From JAUWCW01 sp030609125 [NCBI: Candidatus Rokuibacteriota bacterium] (GTDB taxonomy: Bacteria > JAUVQV01): a DNA stretch of 9,554 nucleotides. The stretch spans positions 1-9,554 of the forward strand of contig JAUWCW010000053.1 in the NCBI GenBank assembly GCA_030609125.1, given 5' to 3'. Position 1 is the first letter of the stretch. Every line of letters begins with the position of its first letter. The notes under the pieces are model-generated. The model did not search any database and was not told where the DNA came from. It saw nothing but the letters and a program-made list of their open reading frames with translations. Made by a program: the position numbers and the translations under genes. Below are positions 1 to 5,369 of this stretch, piece after piece.

Positions 1-89
1 ATGGCGCGGGGGGACCAGCGGTTGATGAAAAGCGGCCCCACCGCGTACTGGGGCTTTCTGTAGCGGCTCATCCCTTCCTTGGTCGACAT
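1..89 (-). CDS. Nitroreductase family protein, N-terminus (partial, cut by window edge)
   Basis: Only the first 29 residues are inside the window, reading leftward from ATG at 89. They contain the segment PLFINRWSPRA at residues 19-29. An F-x-x-RWSPRA motif close to the N-terminus is characteristic of a group of FMN-dependent nitroreductase-family proteins, where it lies near the flavin phosphate and dimer interface. The start is well supported: AAGGAGG sits at 95-101 on the same strand, 5 nt before the ATG. The gene diverges from rpiA. The substrate cannot be predicted, because family members reduce nitro compounds, quinones or flavins, or have unknown roles. The family call rests on this short motif alone, so it is moderate; that this is a real gene start is more certain. 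Confidence 0.72.
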   Translation of the reverse strand, partial: MSTKEGMSRYRKPQYAVGPLFINRWSPRA

Positions 90-349
90 TTTCCCCTCCT
101 TCCACCGGAGCGGCCTCTCAGAAGAGAACCCGAAGAACCGTCCCTGAACATTCACCATAACTATACAGCAGAGACGTGCCTGTGTCCTGACAATTCGGCG
201 TGATGTCAGGAAACAACCCCTTTTTCGATCTTTCATGGATAATCGGGGAGAGTCCCGAAAGCCCAACGCAGTCGCAGGCCATTTATGCAATACTTGGGTC
301 AATCCTTTATTATAGGGGACAGACCGAACCGAACTGGGCGGATATCACA
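90..349. promoter_or_regulatory. Divergent intergenic region between nitroreductase gene and rpiA
   Basis: This 260-bp region separates two divergent genes and must hold both promoters. It is visibly more AT-rich than the coding DNA around it. On the plus strand a TATTAT hexamer at 308-313 could be a -10 box for rpiA, giving a leader of roughly 30 nt, but no good -35 box lies 17 bp upstream. On the minus strand TATAGT (160-165) and TTGTCA (188-193) resemble -10 and -35 boxes, but their 22-bp spacing is too long for a standard sigma-70 promoter. The rpiA reading frame happens to stay open back to GTG/ATG codons at 200/203. The encoded 50 residues look unlike RpiA, so I treat this stretch as non-coding. 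Confidence 0.5.
181..215. repeat. 12-bp inverted repeat, operator-like or hairpin
   Basis: The arms are 181-192 (TGTGTCCTGACA) and 204-215 (TGTCAGGAAACA), separated by 11 bp. They match at 11 of 12 positions, and the inner eight (TCCTGACA/TGTCAGGA) are perfect. It lies between two divergent genes, overlapping the possible -35 element of the leftward promoter, which is where a dimeric repressor or activator would bind. It could also be an RNA hairpin if the region is transcribed. No T-run follows, so it is not an intrinsic terminator. The regulator is unknown. Confidence 0.5.
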
Positions 350-1033
350 GTGAGCGATCTGAAGAAAAAAGTGGGCTGCCAGGCGGCGGACATGGTGGAG
401 GACGGGCAGAAGCTCGGCCTCGGCACCGGTTCCACGGTGTTCTACTTTCTGGAGCGCCTCGGGGAGAGAATACGCGGCGAAGGGCTGACCGTGGCGGGTA
501 TACCGACATCGGTTCAGACCGGGAAGCAGGCCGGGGAATTCGGAATCGACCTCATCACCTTCGACGACGCCTGCAGGCTCGACTTCTACGTCGACGGGGC
601 CGACGAAATAGACTTCAGCCTCAACATGATCAAGGGCGGCGGCGGTGCGCTGCTGAGGGAGAAGGTCGTGGCCTCCTCGTCGGACCGCAAGCTCATCATC
701 GTCGACGCCTCAAAACTCGTGGAGCGCCTCGGGTCGGGCTTCGACCTTCCCGTGGAGGTGGCGCCTTTCGGATGGAAACCCTGCTCCGCCCGTCTGGAGA
801 GCCTGGGGTGCGCCCCGTCGCTGAGGATGGATGGAAGCTCGCCCTTCGTGTCGAACAACGGCAACTACATCCTGGACTGCGCCTTTGCCGGGGGCATCGA
901 CGATCCGGCGGGAATGGAGTCGGCCCTGAACCAGATACCGGGCGTGGTCTGCAACGGCCTCTTCATCGACCTTGCCGACGAGGCGCTCGTGGGACGCGAA
1001 GACGGCGTGGAGCACATCCGCCGGGGCGGCTGA
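350..1033 (+). CDS. rpiA: Ribose-5-phosphate isomerase A
   Basis: Interconverts ribose 5-phosphate and ribulose 5-phosphate in the cytoplasmic non-oxidative pentose phosphate pathway. The 227-residue length is normal for RpiA. Recognisable blocks in order are the phosphate-binding GLGTGST loop (residues 23-29), the IPTS segment (51-54), the DGADEID active-site motif (82-88), MIKGGGGALLREK (93-105, with the catalytic acid E104), IVDASK (117-122), LPVEV (133-137) and a C-terminal IPGVVCNGLF block. I chose GTG at 350 because residues SDLKKKVG align with the usual RpiA N-terminus. The frame is open for another 50 codons upstream, but that extension has no RpiA character and lies in AT-richer promoter DNA. 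The ribosome site before GTG is weak (GGGCGGA). The gene seems monocistronic and ends 6 bp from the convergent larE. Confidence 0.95.
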   Translation: MSDLKKKVGCQAADMVEDGQKLGLGTGSTVFYFLERLGERIRGEGLTVAGIPTSVQTGKQAGEFGIDLITFDDACRLDFYVDGADEIDFSLNMIKGGGGALLREKVVASSSDRKLIIVDASKLVERLGSGFDLPVEVAPFGWKPCSARLESLGCAPSLRMDGSSPFVSNNGNYILDCAFAGGIDDPAGMESALNQIPGVVCNGLFIDLADEALVGREDGVEHIRRGG

Positions 1034-1039
1034 GAACCC

Positions 1040-1834
1040 CTAAATTACCTCGTCCATGCTCCCCGTGCGGTACCCCATCAGATCCAGCGTCACGTAGACG
1101 TAGCCGAGCTCCCGCAGGGATCCGCTGATCCTCTCCCGGGCGTCCTCCCCGGCGGCCCTTTCAAGCTCGGCCTCCCTGAACTCAATTCTGGCCGTCTCAC
1201 CGTAGTCCCTCACGCGGGGAGAGGTGAAGCCCAACGAGCGGAGCACGCGCTCAGCCTTCGCGACACGGCGCAGCACCCCGGCCGTGAGAGGGCTTCCGAA
1301 GGGGATCCTCGTTGCCAGGCAGGGGCTCGACGGACGGTCGAAGCCTTTCAGGCCCATCTCTTCCGAGGCCCGCCGTATCTCCTGCTTCGTGAAGCCCGCC
1401 TCCCTCAGGGGGCTTCGAACGCCGAGTTCCTCCAGGGCCCGCAGACCGGGGCGCCGCTCCTGCAGGTCATCGCTGTGGGTGGCGTCGATCAGGACCTCCA
1501 GACCGAGAATCCGGGCCCTTTCCTTCAGGGCGGAAAAGATGGCGCGCTTGCAGAGGTAGCACCGGTCGGGGGGGTGTTCACGGACCCACTCCAGGCCGTC
1601 GAGATCGAGCTCCACCACTTCGTGACGGACACCGCCGCGGGAGGCGAGGCGAACGGCCTGCTCCACCTCTTCCTCTTCGGTCAGGAAGGTGCGGGCCGTC
1701 ACCGCCGCGAAGCGGTCTCCCAGCACTCTGCCGCCGACGCTCATGAGAAAGGTGCTGTCGACTCCGCCGGAAAAGGCGAGGAGGCAACTCTCCATCCCGC
1801 CCAGGGCGGATTCCAGCCGTTTCAGCTTCGACAT
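1040..1834 (-). CDS. larE: ATP-dependent PP-loop sulfur transferase, LarE family
   Basis: LarE proteins adenylate a carboxylate and insert sulfur, classically into the pyridinium dicarboxylate precursor of the nickel-pincer nucleotide cofactor of lactate racemase. This 264-residue protein has the PP-loop SGGVDST (residues 22-28), a DATHSDDLQERRPG block (117-130) typical of LarE, ELGVRSPL (136-143), SSPCLATRIPFG (169-180) and the C-terminal GYRTGSM signature (254-260). Cysteines C92 and C95 (CYLC) plus C172 (PCLATR) give three conserved-looking cysteines. That pattern is associated with LarE homologues that hold a [4Fe-4S] cluster, as opposed to those that sacrifice a single cysteine; cluster use here is inferred. 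The start lies 9 bp after the cysE stop with no clear Shine-Dalgarno, suggesting translational coupling. No larB, larC or larA is visible in the window, so the final target is open. Confidence 0.88.
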   Translation of the reverse strand: MSKLKRLESALGGMESCLLAFSGGVDSTFLMSVGGRVLGDRFAAVTARTFLTEEEEVEQAVRLASRGGVRHEVVELDLDGLEWVREHPPDRCYLCKRAIFSALKERARILGLEVLIDATHSDDLQERRPGLRALEELGVRSPLREAGFTKQEIRRASEEMGLKGFDRPSSPCLATRIPFGSPLTAGVLRRVAKAERVLRSLGFTSPRVRDYGETARIEFREAELERAAGEDARERISGSLRELGYVYVTLDLMGYRTGSMDEVI

Positions 1835-1843
1835 GGAGGAAGT

Positions 1844-2524
1844 TCAGGAGACCCGGGTCCCGTCTCTCTGCTCTTTCCCGGCCTCTCGCCCCCGGAGTTC
1901 CCGCACCTCCCGCTCCAGATCGGCGATCTTCCCGCTCAGACCGTCGATGGCCCTGGCCACGGGGTCCGGGAGACGGTCGTGATCGAGGTCGCCGAGGCGA
2001 CCCTTCTTGGCGTCTTTCGAGGTAGCGCGGCCCGGAACTCCGACGACCGTCGAGTTTGGCGGGACTTCGTGGATGACCACGGAGCCGGCGCCCACCATGC
2101 TGCCCTCCCCGACCGTGAAGGGCCCCAGGACCTTCGCCCCGGCGCCGATCACCACGTTGTCCTCCAGGGTGGGATGTCTCTTCCCCTTGCTGTGCGTCGT
2201 CCCTCCCAGCGTCACTCCCTGGTAGAGAAGCACGTTGTTTCCGATCTCCGACGTCTCGCCGATCACAACACCCATGCCGTGATCGATGAAGAAGCCCTCG
2301 CCTATCCGGGCCCCCGGGTGAATCTCGATGCCCGTGAGGAAGCGGCTCAGGTGCGATGTCCACCGGCCGGCAAGTTTCAGCTCGTGGTTCCACAGCCAGT
2401 GTGCCAGGCGGTGAAACATGATGGCGTGAAGGCCCGGGTAGCAGAAGATCACTTCCAGCCGGCTCCGTGCCGCCGGATCGTGGTCGAAGACCGCGCTGAT
2501 GTCGCTCTTTATCGTCCTGAACAT
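1844..2524 (-). CDS. cysE: Serine O-acetyltransferase
   Basis: Transfers acetyl from acetyl-CoA to L-serine, giving O-acetylserine for cysteine synthesis in the cytoplasm. At 226 residues it is the short CysE/EpsC type. An N-terminal helical part (1-62) includes the conserved FHRLAHWLW stretch (37-45). A left-handed beta-helix of hexapeptide repeats follows (about 65-165), with the catalytic DH pair D81-H82 in [15 protein letters not shown], the GVTLGGT loop (103-109) and KRHPTL (115-120). The family's usual VPGR motif is at 163-166. The C-terminal tail (about 185-215) is charged and heptad-like, probably helical. ATG at 2524 is preceded by an AGGCGGG ribosome site. It is the first gene of a probable cysE-larE operon, which joins cysteine supply to a sulfur-transfer enzyme. 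It is transcribed away from the RNA methyltransferase gene. Confidence 0.95.
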   Translation of the reverse strand: MFRTIKSDISAVFDHDPAARSRLEVIFCYPGLHAIMFHRLAHWLWNHELKLAGRWTSHLSRFLTGIEIHPGARIGEGFFIDHGMGVVIGETSEIGNNVLLYQGVTLGGTTHSKGKRHPTLEDNVVIGAGAKVLGPFTVGEGSMVGAGSVVIHEVPPNSTVVGVPGRATSKDAKKGRLGDLDHDRLPDPVARAIDGLSGKIADLEREVRELRGREAGKEQRDGTRVS

Positions 2525-2580
2525 GGTCGTCCCGCCTTTTCACACGTTATCATTAATAATATACTCCGTCGTGAGGAAAA
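2525..2580. promoter_or_regulatory. AT-rich divergent promoter region, cysE-larE / RNA methyltransferase
   Basis: This 56-bp gap between divergent genes has an AT-rich core at about 2547-2563 (TTATCATTAATAATATA) in otherwise GC-rich DNA. For the plus strand, TTTTCA (2537-2542) and TATACT (2560-2565) with 17-bp spacing resemble -35 and -10 boxes; transcription would then start only a few bases before ATG 2581. For the minus strand, TATATT (2563-2558) or TATTAT (2561-2556) could be the -10 box for cysE, but no good -35 box is seen. Placement is by eye. No T-box or other leader RNA fits in this space before cysE. Confidence 0.4.
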
Positions 2581-3930
2581 ATGGCACTGCCAAAAAAACA
2601 TCGACGTCACGCACGCCCTCCCGGGAAGAAAGCGGGGTCGGACTCCCCCGCCCCTCCGGTCATTGCCGACCTCTCCATCGAAGCCCTCTCCTGGGGAGGC
2701 GACGGCGTGGGTCGGGCGGAGGGGAAGGTCGTCTTCACGCCCCTCACGGCTCCCGGAGACCGGGCACAGGTGGAGATCGTCTCCGACCACCGCTCCTACA
2801 GCCGCGGCCGGCTCCTGAGCCTGCACCACAAGGGTCCCGGCCGCACTCAACCTCCCTGCACCCTTTTCGCCGACTGCGGGGGCTGCCAGTGGCAGCATGT
2901 TTCCTACAAGGGTCAGCTGGCTGCCAAGAGCGCTATTCTCACCGACTCCCTTCTCCGGATCGCGAAGATCCCCCCTCCCGCCGGGGTCCTCCTTCTTCCC
3001 TCGCCCCGCGTCTACGGCTACCGGCACAGGACCCGCCTTCACAGCGGCCGACGCGGTGGCCGACCCGTGCTCGGGTTTTTCAAGACGGGCTCTCACGAGA
3101 TCGTCCCCGTCGCCCGTTGTCTCCTGCTGCACGACTCCCTCAACGACGTCCTCCGTGCACTCAGAGAGCTCATGGGGAAGCGGCCCTCTTTCGCCGCGGC
3201 ATTCGACACCGTCAACCTTGCCGCCGACTTCGCCGGTACGCGTATCCGGGCGACCTTCCGCGATCGCCGGGGACGGGCCGTCATCCCCCCCGACGCGGCA
3301 GTGCGGGAACTCTCGTTCCTCTCCGGCCGCGACGGTGCCGGCCTTTCACTCGCCGCTCCGGGGGAAAGGCCCCTGGCACTCGGACCCGGGACCGACGGCC
3401 CCTTCTCCACCGGCGACACCTTCACCCAGGTCAACCTCCACCACAACCGGAACCTTGTCCGGGAAGTCGTCTCCATGGCGGCCCCCGCTCCGGGCGAAAG
3501 AATCCTTGACCTGTACTGCGGCACAGGAAACTTTTCCTTCCCGCTGGCGGCGGCGGGATCCGCCGTCCTGGGAATCGACACGGCCGGCAGCTGTGTTCGC
3601 TCTGCCCGGGAAAATGCCGAACACCTCGGCTCTCCTTCCCCCGCCTTTCGAAGGGGAGGCGCCGAATCCGCCGTCGTCACCCTCGCAGCCCAGGGGGAGC
3701 GCTTCGACCTGATCGTTCTCAACCCGCCTCGCACCGGTGCGAGGGACACCGTCGCCGAACTTCCCGCCCTGGAGCCCTCGAGAATAGTCATGGTCTCCTG
3801 CGACCCGGCGACCTTCGCCAGGGACGCCGCCACACTCGCCGGCAGCGGGTATCGCCTCACGGACCTGCGCGCCCTCGATCTCTTTCCCCAGACCTTCCAC
3901 TTCGAAACCATCGGCCTCTTCACGCGGTAA
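2581..3930 (+). CDS. rlmD: Class I SAM-dependent RNA (uracil-5-)-methyltransferase, RlmD/RlmCD type
   Basis: Methylates C5 of a uridine in RNA, most likely 23S rRNA. The 449 residues begin with a basic tail (KKHRRHARPPGKK, 5-17), then a TRAM RNA-binding domain (about 28-83). Cysteines C93, C99, C102 (CGGC) and C180 form the RlmD-type [4Fe-4S] ligand pattern. The methyltransferase domain has FTQVN (281-285), the SAM-binding loop ILDLYCGTGN (308-317), NPPRTG (381-386), the catalytic cysteine C407 in SCDPATFARD, and HFETIGLF (440-447) with the likely general base E442. Two oddities: N381 stands where most relatives have Asp (DPPRxG), and residues 349-362 are encoded by a palindromic stretch. GAGG at 2573-2576 supports the ATG, though spacing is short (4 nt). 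The target position (U1939, U747 or both) cannot be read from sequence, so the gene symbol is family-level. Confidence 0.88.
   Translation: MALPKKHRRHARPPGKKAGSDSPAPPVIADLSIEALSWGGDGVGRAEGKVVFTPLTAPGDRAQVEIVSDHRSYSRGRLLSLHHKGPGRTQPPCTLFADCGGCQWQHVSYKGQLAAKSAILTDSLLRIAKIPPPAGVLLLPSPRVYGYRHRTRLHSGRRGGRPVLGFFKTGSHEIVPVARCLLLHDSLNDVLRALRELMGKRPSFAAAFDTVNLAADFAGTRIRATFRDRRGRAVIPPDAAVRELSFLSGRDGAGLSLAAPGERPLALGPGTDGPFSTGDTFTQVNLHHNRNLVREVVSMAAPAPGERILDLYCGTGNFSFPLAAAGSAVLGIDTAGSCVRSARENAEHLGSPSPAFRRGGAESAVVTLAAQGERFDLIVLNPPRTGARDTVAELPALEPSRIVMVSCDPATFARDAATLAGSGYRLTDLRALDLFPQTFHFETIGLFTR
3626..3665. repeat. Intragenic REP-like palindrome inside the RNA methyltransferase gene
   Basis: Interrupted hairpin within the coding frame: TCGGC (3626-3630) pairs with GCCGA (3661-3665), CTCC (3632-3635) with GGAG (3655-3658), and CCTT (3644-3647) with AAGG (3651-3654) around a TCG loop. 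The unpaired left bulge is C-rich. It encodes a low-complexity segment (SPSPAFRRGGAE) between the SAM-binding half and the NPPR motif, a variable loop in this family. It looks like a small palindromic element tolerated in frame, but chance GC-rich pairing is possible. Confidence 0.4.
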
Positions 3931-4238
3931 ATGCAGACAGGTCCCGGCAGGCGGCCGTTGACTCAGCCGCACAGGCGATGCTTCTTCGCTCCCTTCGCTT
4001 CGATTTGCAACCGCCCGGTATCCTCTCCGGCCCGGCAAGGACCGGCAGGTGTCCCGTGAAGCGGCTTAGCGGAGAGGCCGGGGACCCATCCTGGTGAGAC
4101 CAGCGGAGTCGAGCCGTTGGATGGGCCGGCCTCGGAGCGTTGAGCGAGCGGGACACCTGCCGGGCCTTGCCGACACGGGCGCAGGAAACGAGGGGCCTCC
4201 CCGTGCGGCTGTTGCATGACAAAGCGGCCCTGCGGAAG
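3931..4238. other. 308-bp convergent intergenic region without a convincing gene
   Basis: It lies between the stop of the plus-strand RNA methyltransferase gene (3930) and the stop of the minus-strand thioredoxin/TPR gene (4239). Open frames exist on both strands, for example 84 codons on the minus strand from 4217 to 3963, but they resemble no protein family and coincide with a large palindrome, so I do not call a gene. No classic stem plus T-run terminator is visible for either flanking gene. The palindrome itself, listed separately, could stop transcription from both sides. Confidence 0.7.
3964..4211. repeat. Large nested imperfect palindrome (repeat element or structured RNA)
   Basis: The outer arms CAGCCGCAC (3964-3972) and GTGCGGCTG (4203-4211) are perfect. 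GCCCG (4013-4017) pairs with CGGGC (4176-4180). The core arms 4033-4056 and 4149-4172 pair at 23 of 24 positions. Inside, CTTAGCG (4065-4071) pairs with CGTTGAG (4138-4144) using two G-U pairs, GAGGCCGG (4074-4081) with CCGGCCTC (4126-4133), and CCCATCC (4085-4091) with GGATGGG (4119-4125). The tip carries two small hairpins, TGGT-GAG-ACCA (4092-4102) and one from CGG/CCG at 4104-4116. The order is fully nested, as expected for one long branched hairpin. It could be a non-autonomous mobile element, a REP/BIME-type repeat, a small RNA or a bidirectional terminator. No family is recognised, and the transcribed strand is unknown. Confidence 0.7.
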
Positions 4239-5351
4239 CTACTTCTCCAGGAGTCCGGCGAGGGCGCGGTGGTAGAGAACGGCGGCGACTTCCAGATCAC
4301 CCTGAGAGTCGGCCACCCCTCCCAGCTCGTAGTGCATCCGCGGCTCGGCGGGGAGCAGAGTTTCCGACAGCTCCCTGGCCTTCAGGTACTCTTGCTCGTT
4401 CCCCTGGTACTTGTGCGCCAGAGCCAGCCCGAGGGCGAACTCCTCCCTCTCCGGGAACTCCTCTTTCAGCTCCAGAAAGAGCCCTTCCGCCTCGGCAAAC
4501 CTCCCCGCCCGCAGGCTCACAGCCGCAAGCTGGTAGGCGGCCTCCAGGTTCTTCGCGTCGAGCTCCTTCACCTTCCTGAAATGCTCCAGGGCCTCGTCGA
4601 GGCGTCCCGTCTTCTTGAAGTAGATGCCGAGCAGAACGCGGGGCCGGGTGAAGTCGGGATCCCTCTCCACCGAGACGAGCAGTTGCGCCTCCCCCTTTTC
4701 CTCCTGGCCCTTCTCCATGAGGCGCTTGCCGAAGTTGTAGTACATGAGGGCGTGGTTCTTCGGCTTGTACTCCTCCGGCGGGCGCAGCTCCACCGAGGTC
4801 GGCAGGCCGAGGGCCTTCTTCACCGCGTCGGCGAGGTCGCTTCGCATCGTCATCGGGTACCCGGCCAGGTCGAAGACCACCTTCTGCCTTTCGTCCACCA
4901 CGAGGCTCGAGGGAAGGGCCATGGCCCCGAAATCGTTGTAGGCCGTCAGCCCCTGGTCAAAGAGGAGGACGGCTTCCAGGTTCAGTTCGCCCGCCATTTT
5001 CTTCACCGCCTGGCGGTCGGCGCTGCCGATCTCCATGTGCTCGGCGTTGATGGCGATCACCTGGAAGTCCTCCCGTCCGAGTTCCCGGCGCAGGTTCTCA
5101 AGGTCCTGCAGAATTTCCCTGGAGCGCGGGCTCCAGGTGGCCCAGAAGACCACGACACTGACTTTTCCGGCGTAGAGATCGTCGCTCTTGCGCTCTTCTC
5201 CCTGAAGGTCCGGGAGGGAAAAGGCCGGCGGAGTGTCACCGCGGCCGACCCGCTTGAACGCCGCCGAAACGTCCGGCGTCAGGGCCTGAGAGAGGACCTG
5301 GAGGAAGACGGCCGCCAGCATAACCCTGAAGAAGCAGTGGCCGCTCCGCAT
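4239..5351 (-). CDS. Secreted thioredoxin-fold (TlpA/ResA-like, lacking CxxC) plus TPR protein
   Basis: This 370-residue protein has a basic, hydrophobic N-terminus (about 8-30) that looks like a Sec signal peptide or anchor. Next comes a TlpA/ResA/AhpC-like domain (about 36-182): PPAFSLPDLQG, VVVFWATW (66-73) and the cis-proline region ALPSSLVVD with P147. A C-terminal array of about four TPR-type helical repeats follows (about 198-370). The active site reads W73-S-P-R-S77, so serines replace both cysteines of the usual WCxxC, and disulfide chemistry is not expected. A binding, chaperone or scaffold role in the periplasm is inferred. ATG at 5351 has AGGAGGG (5356-5362) 4 nt upstream. It is the last gene of the redox operon, 18 nt after the DUF2339-like gene, and may help assemble or tether that complex. 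Confidence 0.82.
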   Translation of the reverse strand: MRSGHCFFRVMLAAVFLQVLSQALTPDVSAAFKRVGRGDTPPAFSLPDLQGEERKSDDLYAGKVSVVVFWATWSPRSREILQDLENLRRELGREDFQVIAINAEHMEIGSADRQAVKKMAGELNLEAVLLFDQGLTAYNDFGAMALPSSLVVDERQKVVFDLAGYPMTMRSDLADAVKKALGLPTSVELRPPEEYKPKNHALMYYNFGKRLMEKGQEEKGEAQLLVSVERDPDFTRPRVLLGIYFKKTGRLDEALEHFRKVKELDAKNLEAAYQLAAVSLRAGRFAEAEGLFLELKEEFPEREEFALGLALAHKYQGNEQEYLKARELSETLLPAEPRMHYELGGVADSQGDLEVAAVLYHRALAGLLEK

Positions 5352-5369
5352 GATTCCCTCCTGAGAAAC

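Noticed and set aside
200-349. 50-codon N-terminal extension of rpiA from GTG 200 or ATG 203
   Set aside because: The RpiA family N-terminus aligns with GTG 350; the extension has no RpiA resemblance and lies in AT-richer DNA holding an inverted repeat and promoter-like hexamers.
1578-2543. 321-codon minus-strand open frame overlapping cysE and larE in another frame
   Set aside because: Arg/Gly/Pro-rich out-of-frame translation of the two real genes.
1475-2818. 447-codon plus-strand open frame
   Set aside because: Antisense to larE and cysE, which have clear family motifs; the translation is proline/arginine/histidine-rich low complexity with no domain.
4033-4172. Known structured RNAs (6S, SRP 4.5S, RNase P, tmRNA, group II intron domain V) as identity of the palindrome core
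   Set aside because: None of the conserved elements of these RNAs could be recognised; 6S remains only a superficial shape similarity.
3963-4217. 84-codon minus-strand open frame in the convergent gap, and a longer 126-codon frame around it
   Set aside because: Both coincide with the large palindrome, have no recognisable domain and no good ribosome site; open frames are common on all strands in GC-rich repeats.
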